Below, in pieces: positions 54,125 through 62,499 of a DNA stretch of 64,000 nucleotides. Position numbers and translations under genes: made by a program. A model generated the notes under the pieces. It saw only the letters and a list, made by a program, of their open reading frames with translations. It was not told the DNA's origin and searched no databases. The stretch's first letter is position 1. Each line of letters opens with the position of its first letter. The stretch comes from UBA2334 sp964396895 (GTDB lineage: Bacteria; Pseudomonadota; Gammaproteobacteria; Burkholderiales; Burkholderiaceae_C): the NCBI GenBank assembly GCA_964396895.1, contig CAYNGJ010000006.1:99392-163391 (forward strand), written 5' to 3'.

Positions 54125-54609
54125 GGGTGCGCTCCCGGTCGCAGCGCGGCCAGTCGCGCCAGCAGGCGGGGGGGCGTCCACTGCCGGGCATCGAACACCG
54201 GCAGTTCCAGCGCATCCAGCGCGTTCTTCACCAGCAAGCCCAGTTCGGTGTCACCCTCCATGCGCAGGCGACGGCTGAAGAACAGGGTGTCAGGGTCCAC
54301 CTGACGCTGTGCCATCAGGTAAAAATCGTGTGCGTTGGCGCTGATGGTCAGGTTGGTTTGCGCCACCCGTGCGTTGGGGGCAAATCGCTGACCTGTCCAA
54401 ACGAAGTCGAACGCCAGCTGGGCATCCAGCACCTCAATGCGCATTTTCTGGTGCAGCAGGTGGACGCCCACGTCGGCGGGCAGGGTGCGCGCCAGCGTGA
54501 GGTTGAGGGCCTTGACCAGCAAAAACGAGCCCGGATAGGCGGGCAGGCGCGCAAGGGCTTTGCCCACGGGACGGGGCAGTTCAAAGCGGTGGGCAGTGGG
54601 GGTGGTCAT
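54121..54609 (-). CDS. ubiT: Ubiquinone anaerobic biosynthesis accessory factor UbiT
   Basis: UbiT is an SCP2-domain lipid-binding protein needed for O2-independent ubiquinone synthesis. The 162-residue product from the ATG at 54609 has the SCP2 fold segments RIEVLDAQLAFDFVWTGQRF, ANAHDFYLMAQRQVDPDTLF and FFSRRLRMEGDTELGLLVKN. It overlaps ubiV by four bases and the DGC gene by four bases. Confidence 0.92.
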   Translation of the reverse strand: MTTPTAHRFELPRPVGKALARLPAYPGSFLLVKALNLTLARTLPADVGVHLLHQKMRIEVLDAQLAFDFVWTGQRFAPNARVAQTNLTISANAHDFYLMAQRQVDPDTLFFSRRLRMEGDTELGLLVKNALDALELPVFDARQWTPPRLLARLAALRPGAHP

Positions 54610-55613
54610 GGGGTGGTGGTGCTGGTCATGGGCGGTGGCGAGGCGGTGGGTAAAACCGGCACCTGCGCCATGCCCGGTTGGCCGTGCCAGTAGCCATTGC
54701 AAGCCTGGTCTGGCAGCAGAGGGAGCAGGGCCGCTTGAGCGGTTAGGGGACTGAGTTGACCCTGGCGCACGCCGTCGAACAGGGCAATGACTTCGTCCAT
54801 GTGTTGCGATTGGGGGCTGAGGCGGGCCATGTCCACGCCCAGGTTGGCCAGGGTATCCAGTTCACCCAGCAGGGTGTGCACCTTGGCCGACTGGGTCTGT
54901 GTGCCGTTGAGCACCAGAAAAGGGGCTTGCTCGCGGGTGCGCAGCAGCAGACCATCGGTGTGGTCCAGGCAGCTGAAGCGGCAGTCGTCTTTGGGCAGGT
55001 TGCGATGGCGTGCGGTGAAGCAGCGTGCCGAAAACGCCAGGGGCATGCGGCCATGGGCCCATACCTCTGTTTGCAGGCCGACGGGTCGCCCGGCTTGCAT
55101 CACGGCCAGGTCGTTGCGCGTCATTTCCAGCGGCATGACCCAGCGCTGTGCGCCCAATTGGGCCATCCAACGCAGGCTGGGCAGGTTGTAGAGGTTGAGG
55201 TGTGGCCCCGCCACAAAAGGCACTTTGCCCGCCACGCAGTGCACGGCCCCCATGTCATTGGCCTCGACCGCACACAGGCCATTCGCAGCGATTTTGTGTA
55301 GCAGGGCCGCGTCGGAGCCGGACTCGATCAGCGTCTGGGTGGACAGCACCACCTCCTTGCCCGCCTCCAGCAGGTCGGCGGCGATGTGCAGCCAGTCGGC
55401 CAGGCGCAGTTCACGGCGGCGCGAGCACACGGTTTCACCCAGATACACGGTGTCCACCGCCGTGCGGGCCATGGTGGCATAAAAGCGCACCACGTCGTCA
55501 TGCGCCCAGTGGTAGAGCAGCGGCCCCAGCGACAGCTTCAGGCCGCTCAGGGCGCGTGTGCAGGCAGGGTGACCTGCCCTGACGGGGGAGGGGTCGTTCA
55601 TGAGCGGGCTCAT
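54606..55613 (-). CDS. ubiV: O2-independent ubiquinone hydroxylase subunit UbiV
   Basis: UbiV forms a heterodimer with UbiU and hydroxylates the ring without oxygen. The 335-residue U32-family product has four candidate Fe-S cysteines: Cys63 (GETVCSRR), Cys198, Cys211 and Cys215 (RCFTARHRNLPKDDCRFSC), as in the E. coli protein. The ATG at 55613 overlaps the ubiU stop by four bases; an ATG at 55601 is also possible. Confidence 0.93.
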   Translation of the reverse strand: MSPLMNDPSPVRAGHPACTRALSGLKLSLGPLLYHWAHDDVVRFYATMARTAVDTVYLGETVCSRRRELRLADWLHIAADLLEAGKEVVLSTQTLIESGSDAALLHKIAANGLCAVEANDMGAVHCVAGKVPFVAGPHLNLYNLPSLRWMAQLGAQRWVMPLEMTRNDLAVMQAGRPVGLQTEVWAHGRMPLAFSARCFTARHRNLPKDDCRFSCLDHTDGLLLRTREQAPFLVLNGTQTQSAKVHTLLGELDTLANLGVDMARLSPQSQHMDEVIALFDGVRQGQLSPLTAQAALLPLLPDQACNGYWHGQPGMAQVPVLPTASPPPMTSTTTP

Positions 55614-56665
55614 TTCCAAGGCCGGTGGTAGGCGCCCAATGTGTGCTGTTGACCCTCTGCCAACTGATCCAAGCTGGCCATCCAGGTGGTTTTGGGGGTG
55701 TAGCGGTGGGGGTTGGCGGCGCATTGGTCGATGGCCTCGCGCCACACTTGCGTCACCTGGGCCACGTAGGCGGGGCTGCGCTGGCGCCCTTCGATTTTGA
55801 TGGCCCGCACCCCCATCTTCATGAGTTGAGGCAGCAGCCCCAGCGTGTTGAGGCTGGTGGGCTCCTCGATGGCGTAGTAGTTTTCGTCGTCACCCACATC
55901 GAAACGGCCTTTGCACAGCGTGGGGTAGCCGGCGTTCTCTCCATCGGCATAGTGGTCAATCAGCACGCCGTTGAGGCGCGAGGCCAAGCCCTGCGGGGTT
56001 TGCTGCCAGCGCACGGCCTTGGGTGGCGAGCACACACCGTGGGTGTTGGGCGACTCGCCCGTCACATAGGACGACAGCGCACACCGTCCCTCGGCCATGA
56101 CACACAGGCTGCCAAAGCCGAACACCTCGATCTCAACCGCGGTTTTTTCAATGACCTGGCGCACCTGCTCCATGGACAGCACACGGGGCAACACGGCCCT
56201 GACCACCCCAAACTGTTCCCGGTAGAAGTTGATGGCTTCGTGGTTGGTGGCCGATCCCTGCACCGACAGGTGCAAGCGCAGCGAGGGGTGGTGTTGGTTG
56301 GCGTATTGCATCAGACCAGGATCGGCCAGGATGACGGCATCCACGCCCAAGTCAGCCGCTTGGTCCAGGGCCGATTGCCAGGGCTGCGGGTGGGCGGCCT
56401 GCGGGTAGGTGTTGAGCGCCATGAACACCTTGCAGCCCCGCCCGTGGGCGTGGCGGATGCCGGTGGCGATGGCGGCGGCATCAAAGTTCAGCCCAGCAAA
56501 GTTGCGGGCATTGGTGGCATCGCGCAGCCCGAGGTACACGCAGTTGGCCCCGTGGTCCACGGCGGCTTTGAGGGCGGGCAGGCTGCCAGCGGGGCACACC
56601 AGTTCGGGCACAGGCGAAAGCCCTGCATCCAGCGGGGAGTCCGTTGATGGGTGACGCGTTTCCAT
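55610..56665 (-). CDS. ubiU: O2-independent ubiquinone hydroxylase subunit UbiU
   Basis: UbiU is the partner of UbiV. The 351-residue U32-family product has cysteines at 188, 195, 212 and 251, the same spacing (7, 17, 39) as the four Fe-S ligands of E. coli UbiU. The ELVCPAGSLPALKAAVDHGA start region and VFGFGSLCVMAEGRCALSSY are typical of U32 proteins. It heads the operon ubiU-ubiV-ubiT-DGC-ubiX-ubiD. An FNR/ANR-type palindrome lies about 90 bases upstream. Confidence 0.95.
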   Translation of the reverse strand: METRHPSTDSPLDAGLSPVPELVCPAGSLPALKAAVDHGANCVYLGLRDATNARNFAGLNFDAAAIATGIRHAHGRGCKVFMALNTYPQAAHPQPWQSALDQAADLGVDAVILADPGLMQYANQHHPSLRLHLSVQGSATNHEAINFYREQFGVVRAVLPRVLSMEQVRQVIEKTAVEIEVFGFGSLCVMAEGRCALSSYVTGESPNTHGVCSPPKAVRWQQTPQGLASRLNGVLIDHYADGENAGYPTLCKGRFDVGDDENYYAIEEPTSLNTLGLLPQLMKMGVRAIKIEGRQRSPAYVAQVTQVWREAIDQCAANPHRYTPKTTWMASLDQLAEGQQHTLGAYHRPWK

Positions 56666-56721
56666 GGTGAAAAATGTCCCTGTCAGCCAGCTGCCCAGGG
56701 TGATGGAAAAAGAATTCGGCA

Positions 56722-56727
56722 AGTATC
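56722..56727 (-). promoter_or_regulatory. Candidate -10 box of the ubiU promoter
   Basis: On the minus strand GATACT lies here. It puts the expected start near 56715, about 43 bases from the centre of the FNR-type palindrome, which is the class II activator position. Confidence 0.45.
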
Positions 56728-56751
56728 GAACCGAATCCGCGCCCCGGCTGG

Positions 56752-56765
56752 TTGACCAGGGTCAA
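56752..56765. promoter_or_regulatory. FNR/ANR-type palindrome upstream of ubiU and the cytochrome c' gene
   Basis: TTGAC-CAGG-GTCAA is a perfect inverted repeat of FNR/CRP-family type, with GTCAA/TTGAC arms close to the FNR consensus. It lies between the divergent ubiU (minus) and cytochrome c' (plus) genes and could serve both. Confidence 0.7.
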
Positions 56766-56893
56766 CACTTGTTCAAAGCGTGGGTGGGCACGGGTTGGGG
56801 GCATTCAGCTGGACTGAACCCATCAACCCGTACAGTCGGCCTCTTGTTGTCCGAGCTTTGCCCCCACCGGGGTCTACCCAAACTGTGTCGTCC

Positions 56894-57364
56894 ATGTCCA
56901 CTGTGTTCCATACTTTCCTTGTTGCCCTGGTGGCGTTGGCCCTGGGGGGCTGCAACGGCGAAGCGCCCGATACCCACCCCGACCAGCCGGTGACCAAGCG
57001 CCGTGCGGTCTTCAAGGACATGGTGCGCACGCTGGAGCCCATGGGCATGGTGGCGCGCGAGCGCAAGGCCTACCTGGCCCCGGAATTCCTGGCCAATGCC
57101 CAAGCCTTGCAAAAACTGGCGGTTCAGCCGTGGCCGCTGTTCACGGCCGACAGCAACTACCCACCCACCCACGCCCGTCCCGAGGTGTGGACGCAGGCGG
57201 CGGACTTCCAATTGGCGCAGCACACCTTCACCGGGCGCGTGGATGCGCTGGTGCAAGCCGCACAAGGTCAAGACTTGGCGCGCATCCGGGCGGCGGTCAA
57301 TGACGTGCAGCAAAGCTGCAAGGCCTGTCACGACAACTTCCGCAGCAAAGCATCGTTTGACTGA
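56894..57364 (+). CDS. Cytochrome c' (lipoprotein type)
   Basis: The 156-residue product has a lipoprotein signal (ALVALALGGC), a four-helix-bundle sequence of the cytochrome c' family (VKDMVRTLEPMGMVAR-like, here FKDMVRTLEPMGMVARERKA) and the C-terminal heme site CKACH at 142-146. Cytochromes c' bind NO and CO at a five-coordinate heme and help against nitrosative stress. The N-terminal lipid anchor is unusual for the family, which is usually soluble in the periplasm. It is divergent from ubiU across the FNR-type site. Confidence 0.88.
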   Translation: MSTVFHTFLVALVALALGGCNGEAPDTHPDQPVTKRRAVFKDMVRTLEPMGMVARERKAYLAPEFLANAQALQKLAVQPWPLFTADSNYPPTHARPEVWTQAADFQLAQHTFTGRVDALVQAAQGQDLARIRAAVNDVQQSCKACHDNFRSKASFD

Positions 57365-57394
57365 ACGTGCCACCACCGGGTAGTGGTGCAGGCC

Positions 57395-57787
57395 TCAGTG
57401 CATGTCTTCCAGCGCCTGCGCGCGCTGGGTGGTCATGGTCAGGAAACAATCGCTGGCCACCAGACTGGCGGCACTGCCTCCCTCAGGTTCGGCCAGAAAT
57501 TGGCAGTCGGCGTCGCGAAACGCCAGCCAGGCCCGCTGGGCGCGTTGCAAGGCCCGCTGACGTTCGCTGGGCAGGCTGGCCATCAGGGTTTTGTAAGCCC
57601 GGTTCAGTCGAGCGTCCTGGTGGCTCATTTCGGTGGCCATGCAGTCCAGCATGCGGACCGTGACGCCCCCGCTTTTGTCCATGCAACGTCCATAGGCGGG
57701 TGTTTGCGCTGGCGCTGCCTGTGCCAGCAGGGGCAGGGGCCACGCGGTGACCAGGGTGGTCAGCACTGTCCAGACAAAGCGTTGCAT
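57395..57787 (-). CDS. LprI-family (DUF1311) secreted protein
   Basis: The 130-residue product has a signal peptide (VLTTLVTAWPLPLLAQA) and the LprI/DUF1311 domain with four cysteines and the conserved LNRAYKTLMASLPSERQRALQ and AQRAWLAFRDADCQF segments. Some members inhibit lysozyme, but most are uncharacterised. It is convergent with the cytochrome c' gene and divergent from the AttE-like ATPase. Confidence 0.85.
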   Translation of the reverse strand: MQRFVWTVLTTLVTAWPLPLLAQAAPAQTPAYGRCMDKSGGVTVRMLDCMATEMSHQDARLNRAYKTLMASLPSERQRALQRAQRAWLAFRDADCQFLAEPEGGSAASLVASDCFLTMTTQRAQALEDMH

Positions 57788-57879
57788 GGGGTGTCCTTGG
57801 AAGGAATGCCGTGGACCGGTGGGCGGGCTTTTGTCGGGGTCACGGCTGGGTGGGTGGCCAAACTATATGCTTGCCTACC

Positions 57880-58545
57880 ATGCTTCACGCGCACCAACTC
57901 ACCAAAACCTTTGCCGGACAACCGCTGTTCACAGGGGTGGACCTGCAGGTGGCGGCGGGTGAGGTGGTGGCGGTGCTGGGCGAGTCGGGCATGGGCAAGT
58001 CCACCTTGCTCAACGCGCTGGCCGGGCTGGAGCCCCTGGACGGTGGCCGCGTGGTGGTGGGGGGAACCGATGTGACCTCGCTGGACGACACCGCCTGCGC
58101 CCATTGGCGGCGCACGCAATTGGGCTTTGTGTTTCAGGCCTTCCATGTGCTGCCGCACCTGAGCGTGGCCCACAACGTGGCCTTGCCGCTGCTGTTGGCG
58201 GGGCGGTCCCACGACCGCCTGGTGTCCGACATGCTGACCCAGGTCGGCCTGGCGGGCATGGACGCGCGCATGCCGCGCACCCTGTCGGGCGGGCAGTTGC
58301 AGCGCGTCGCCATTGCACGGGCGCTGGTGCACCAGCCTGCGCTGGTGCTGGCCGACGAGCCCACCGGCAACCTCGACCCCACCACGGGGGAGCACATCAT
58401 TTCGCTGTTGCTGGCGCAAGCACGCGCCCATGGTGCTGCCGTGGTGTTGGTCACCCATTCCCAAGCGGCGGCGACGCGGGCCGACCGGGTGCTGCGCCTG
58501 CACGCCCACGGTCTCGTGCCTGTTGCCCGGCCAGCGCGCGCATGA
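57880..58545 (+). CDS. ABC transporter ATP-binding protein, LolD/MacB/AttE type
   Basis: The 221-residue ATPase has Walker A GESGMGKST, signature LSGGQLQR, Walker B LVLADEPTGNLD and the H-loop VTHSQAAA. Proteins of this size pair with FtsX-type permeases. The start at 57880 gives MLHAHQLTKTFAGQPLF, the normal beginning of this family. It overlaps the permease gene by four bases. Confidence 0.92.
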   Translation: MLHAHQLTKTFAGQPLFTGVDLQVAAGEVVAVLGESGMGKSTLLNALAGLEPLDGGRVVVGGTDVTSLDDTACAHWRRTQLGFVFQAFHVLPHLSVAHNVALPLLLAGRSHDRLVSDMLTQVGLAGMDARMPRTLSGGQLQRVAIARALVHQPALVLADEPTGNLDPTTGEHIISLLLAQARAHGAAVVLVTHSQAAATRADRVLRLHAHGLVPVARPARA

Positions 58546-61157
58546 GCGCCCGCCCTGGCCCTTCTGGGCGCTTCACGCCCGTCGGGGCGCAGTGGCTGAC
58601 CATGCTGCTGCGCCAGGTGAGCTGGCCGGACTGGCGGGCCCACGCCTGGCGACAGGGCGCAGCCTGCCTGGCCGTGGCCCTGGGGGTGGCCATGGGCCTG
58701 TCGGTGCACCTGGTGAACGAGGCCGCGCTGAACGAATTCGGCGCCGCCGTGCGGGCGGCCAACGGGCAGCCCGACGCCTCGCTGCGCTGCGAGCCCGCCT
58801 GTGGCGACGCCGTGTACGCGGCACTGGCCCAGATGCCCCAGGTGCGCAGTGCCCACCCCGTGGTGTCGGTGTCGACCTACGTGGTGGGGGTGGGTGGCCA
58901 GCGGGTGCCAGTGACGGTGCTGGGCGTCGATGGGCTGTCGGTGGCAACAGTGGCACCAGAGTTGTGGCCGCGCGCCGCCGAGGGACAGGACCGGTTGGCC
59001 CTGCTGGCGGCCGACCGCGTGTTTGCCAACGCCACCGCACTGGTCCAGACCGGGCTGGCCGTGGGCGACGGATTGCGCCTGCAGCAGGGCGTGGGCACTT
59101 CCGCCTGGACGGTGGCAGGCCAGGTGGCGGCCGGGGGCGGTCCGGTGTTGGTGGTGGACATTGCGGCCGCGCAGCAGCGGTTGGGGCTGGCGGGCCAGCT
59201 CACGCGGGTGGATTTGCGGCTGGCCGATGGCACCCCCACCGCCCAGGCACAGGCCGACATGCAGGCCAGGTTGGCCAGCCAGGGGGCCTGGCCGCCCCAG
59301 GCCCGTTGGCACGACCCGCAGGGGGATGAGCAAAGCAACGCTGCGCTGTCGCGGGCCTACCGCGTCAACCTGACGGTGCTGGCGCTGGTGGCGCTGTTTG
59401 TGGGGGCCTTTCTGGTGTTTTCGGTCATGGCCCTGTCGGTGGCGCAGCGCATGCCCCAGTTTGCCTTGCTGGGGGTGCTGGGCCTGTCGGCCCGCGAACG
59501 CCAGCAGTGGGTGCTGGCGGAGGCCGCGCTCACCGGCGTGTTGGGGTCGGCCCTGGGCGTGGCCTTGGGGGTGGGCCTGGCCCGCTTGGCGTTGCACTGG
59601 TTGTCGGGTGATTTGGGCGCGGGGTTTTTTGCCGGTGTGGCGCCCCAGCTGCAGGTGTCGGGAGGCGCTGTGGCGGGCTTTGCGGCACTGGGCGTGTCGG
59701 CGGCGTTGGCCGGGGGCTGGTTGCCCGCGCGCCAGGTGCAGGCCCTGTCGCCCGCACAGGCCCTCAAAGGTCTGGGGGGCACCGCATTGGCGCCGTTGCC
59801 CGGTGGGTTGGCGCCGGGCCTGCTGGTGGCGGGGGCGCTGTTGGCGCTGCTGCCCCCGATGGGGGGTTTGCCCGTGGCCGCGTATGCCGCTGTGGCGTGT
59901 GTGCTGCTGGGCGGCATGGTGGGTGTACCCTGGGTGGTGGCGGCACTGCTGGCCGCGGTGGGGCCACCGCGCTGGCCCACGCTGCTGCTGGCGCTGGAGC
60001 GTGCCCGCCACGAGCGGGCCGCCGCCACCGTGGCCGTGGCGGGTGTGGTGGCCAGCCTCAGCCTGGCGGTGGCCCTGACGGTCATGGTGTCCAGCTTTCG
60101 CGAGGGGGTGACCCAGTGGCTGGAGCAGGTCCTGCCCGCCGACCTGTATGCCCGCACCGCGACCCGCAGCGTGGCCAGCGACGGGGCCTACCTGCCGGAC
60201 GGCGTGGCCACCCAGGCCGCACAGCTGCCGGGTGTGCTGCGGGTGGAGGCTTCGCGCCTGCGCAGCCTGGTGCTGGCCACCGGACAACCCCCAGTGACCC
60301 TGATTGCCCGGCCCCTGCCCAGGCCAACGCAGCAGCTGCCGCTGGTGCTGCCGCCCGCAGGGCCACCTGCGGCGGGGCCAGCGGGCGACACCGCTGGCCA
60401 GTCCCCCATGGTCGGTGTGTACGTGAGCGAGGCCGTGCTGGCGCTGTACCCGGTGCAGCTGGGGGGTGTGCTGGCGCTGCCGCTGGGGCCCACCGGCCAC
60501 ACCACCGTGCGGGTGCTGGGCGTCTGGCGCGACTATGCGCGCCAGTTCGGGGCCATTGCCATGGACGCCACCGACTACCTCGCCCTGACGGGCGATGCCC
60601 GCGCCAACGACCTGGCCCTGTGGCTGACGCCGGATGCCGACGTGGACGTGGTGCAGACCGGCCTGCGCCAGCTGGCGGGCGAGGCCGGGTTGATGGAGTT
60701 CGCCGTGCCGGCGGCCATCCGCGCGCAGTCGTTGCGCATTTTTGACCGCAGCTTCGCCGTCACCCATTACCTGCAGGCACTGGCCATGGCCATTGGCCTG
60801 TTCGGCATCGTGGCCAGCTTTTCGGCCCAGGTGCTGGCGCGGCGGCGCGAGTTCGGGCTGCTGGCCCACCTGGGCTTCACCCGGCGGCAGGTGTTGGGCA
60901 TGGTGTCTGCCGAGGGGGCGGTGTGGACCGCGGCGGGCACGGTGCTGGGGGTCGTGCTGGGGCTGGCCGTGGCGGTGGTGCTGGTGCATGTGGTCAACCC
61001 CCAAAGTTTTCACTGGAGCATGTCGCTGGTGGTGCCCTGGGGGCGTTTGCTGGTGTTGTGTGCCGTGGTGTTGTTGGCCGCGGGTGTGGCGGCGGGCCTG
61101 AGCGCACGCTCGGCGGTGTCGGTCCAGGCCGTGCGGGCCGTGAAGGAGGACTGGTGA
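58542..61157 (+). CDS. FtsX-like ABC permease, duplicated (AttFG-type)
   Basis: The 871-residue protein has two FtsX units. The first has an N-terminal helix near 40-60, a large periplasmic domain and three C-terminal helices (about 270-435). The second starts near 485 and ends with three helices (about 745-865, with RRREFGLLAHLGFTRRQVLG). The whole is a fused version of two permeases. Such proteins move lipids, lipoproteins or act mechanically on the envelope and are not simple importers. It is translationally coupled to the ATPase and ends one base inside the start of the CrtC-like gene. Confidence 0.9.
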   Translation: MSARPGPSGRFTPVGAQWLTMLLRQVSWPDWRAHAWRQGAACLAVALGVAMGLSVHLVNEAALNEFGAAVRAANGQPDASLRCEPACGDAVYAALAQMPQVRSAHPVVSVSTYVVGVGGQRVPVTVLGVDGLSVATVAPELWPRAAEGQDRLALLAADRVFANATALVQTGLAVGDGLRLQQGVGTSAWTVAGQVAAGGGPVLVVDIAAAQQRLGLAGQLTRVDLRLADGTPTAQAQADMQARLASQGAWPPQARWHDPQGDEQSNAALSRAYRVNLTVLALVALFVGAFLVFSVMALSVAQRMPQFALLGVLGLSARERQQWVLAEAALTGVLGSALGVALGVGLARLALHWLSGDLGAGFFAGVAPQLQVSGGAVAGFAALGVSAALAGGWLPARQVQALSPAQALKGLGGTALAPLPGGLAPGLLVAGALLALLPPMGGLPVAAYAAVACVLLGGMVGVPWVVAALLAAVGPPRWPTLLLALERARHERAAATVAVAGVVASLSLAVALTVMVSSFREGVTQWLEQVLPADLYARTATRSVASDGAYLPDGVATQAAQLPGVLRVEASRLRSLVLATGQPPVTLIARPLPRPTQQLPLVLPPAGPPAAGPAGDTAGQSPMVGVYVSEAVLALYPVQLGGVLALPLGPTGHTTVRVLGVWRDYARQFGAIAMDATDYLALTGDARANDLALWLTPDADVDVVQTGLRQLAGEAGLMEFAVPAAIRAQSLRIFDRSFAVTHYLQALAMAIGLFGIVASFSAQVLARRREFGLLAHLGFTRRQVLGMVSAEGAVWTAAGTVLGVVLGLAVAVVLVHVVNPQSFHWSMSLVVPWGRLLVLCAVVLLAAGVAAGLSARSAVSVQAVRAVKEDW

Positions 61158-62389
61158 TGCCCGAATGCCTGCCCCACGCGCCGCGTCGTCGCCGACTGCT
61201 CGCGGGCCTGGGGGTTGTTTCTGCAGCGGCGTCATGGCCTGGGTGGATGGCGTTGGGGGCCACCGTGCCCACCACCGGCCATGCCCAGGGCGGCGGTGCC
61301 CTGGCCCCAGGTCTCACCCACCCAACGGCCGTGCGGCCCGGCACCCGTTTGGGCTTCCCGGTGGACCACGGCGCCCACCCCGACTTTCGCACCGAGTGGT
61401 GGTACGCCACCGGGGCTTTGCGCACGGCAGGGGGTGGGTTGTTGGGGTTTCAGGTCACTTTTTTCCGGTCCAGGGTCAACGGGCACGCAACAGGGGTGGG
61501 TGCGGCCAAGGCCGTGGGTCGCTTTGACCCGCGCCACCTGCTGTTTGCCCACGCCGCCCTCACCGACGTGGCCGCGCAACGCCAATGGCACGCCCAACGC
61601 CTGGGCCGCTGGAACGGTGACCCGAGTGTTCGCCCGGATGCCGCATCGTTGACCGACACGGCGGTGCACTTGGGCGCAGGGGCCGGTGCCTGGTCCCTGG
61701 TGCGCCAGGACGGTCCCGCCCCAGGCCAAAGCGCCTACCGGGCCACCGTGGCCGAACCGGACCTGGCGTTTGACCTGACGCTCACCACCACCCAACCCGT
61801 GCTGCTGCAGGGTGACGGTGGTTTTTCCCGCAAAGGGCCTGACCCGGCACAGGCCAGCCACTACTACAGCCAGCCGCAGTTGGCGGTGGCGGGCACGGTG
61901 CGGCACGGGGGTCGTCCGCAGGCTGTGACCGGCACCGCCTGGTTGGACCACGAATGGAGTGAAACCCTGTTGCACCCCGATGCCGTGGGGTGGGATTGGG
62001 TGGGCATGAACCTGGACAACGGCGCGGCACTCACGGCGTTTCAACTGCGCCGGGCCGACGGCAGTGTGCTGTGGGCGGGGGGCAGCTGGCGGGCGAGCGC
62101 CCACGGGCCCGTGCAGGCGTGGGCACCGCAGGTGCTGCGCTTCACACCGGGGCAGCGCTGGGTCAGCCCCTTGTCACAGGCCAGTTACCCCTTGCACTGG
62201 CGGCTGGACACCCCGATGGGTCCTTTCCTGGTGCGCGCGCTGAGCCCGGCCCAGGAGCTGGACAGCCGCCAGAGCACCGGCACCGTGTACTGGGAAGGCC
62301 TGAGCGAGCTGGTGGACGCCCGCACCGACCAGCGCGTGGGCCTGGGTTACCTGGAAATGACGGGCTACGCCGGAAAACTGCGCTTGTGA
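61157..62389 (+). CDS. AttH/CrtC-like exported lipocalin-domain protein
   Basis: The 410-residue product matches the AttH/CrtC (carotenoid 1,2-hydratase-like) family: FRTEWWYATGALR near the N terminus, GTAWLDHEWSETLL in the middle and GLGYLEMTGY at the end. The N terminus has a twin-arginine-like leader (RRRRLLAGLGVVSAAAS). AAGGAGG lies seven bases before the ATG. The trio ATPase / FtsX permease / AttH-like protein is known as the AttEFGH system, whose substrate is not established. No carotenoid genes are nearby, so the CrtC resemblance need not mean carotenoid hydration. Confidence 0.87.
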   Translation: MPECLPHAPRRRRLLAGLGVVSAAASWPGWMALGATVPTTGHAQGGGALAPGLTHPTAVRPGTRLGFPVDHGAHPDFRTEWWYATGALRTAGGGLLGFQVTFFRSRVNGHATGVGAAKAVGRFDPRHLLFAHAALTDVAAQRQWHAQRLGRWNGDPSVRPDAASLTDTAVHLGAGAGAWSLVRQDGPAPGQSAYRATVAEPDLAFDLTLTTTQPVLLQGDGGFSRKGPDPAQASHYYSQPQLAVAGTVRHGGRPQAVTGTAWLDHEWSETLLHPDAVGWDWVGMNLDNGAALTAFQLRRADGSVLWAGGSWRASAHGPVQAWAPQVLRFTPGQRWVSPLSQASYPLHWRLDTPMGPFLVRALSPAQELDSRQSTGTVYWEGLSELVDARTDQRVGLGYLEMTGYAGKLRL

Positions 62390-62433
62390 TGGCAGGAAAA
62401 GTGTCCTGATTTTTCAGAAAAATGTGCTGAAAA

Positions 62434-62480
62434 TCATAGCTTAAAACGACATCAATCAAGCGATGACCATGCATTTTGGC
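62434..62480 (+). repeat. Dispersed AT-rich repeat, copy 6 (diverged)
   Basis: TCATAGCTTAAAACG, then AATCAAGCGATGACCATGC and TTTT, matches copy 5 in the TAGCTTAAAACG and GCATTTT blocks. It is in the gap between the AttH-like gene and the DUF2799 gene, which converge. Confidence 0.5.
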
Positions 62481-62499
62481 CATAAAAATAGCCAATAAA

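Noticed and set aside
58134..61235. A minus-strand open frame of over 1,000 codons opposite the fused FtsX permease
   Set aside because: It is Gln/His/Arg-rich with no recognisable domain, is a complement of the real gene, and is expected from the high GC content.
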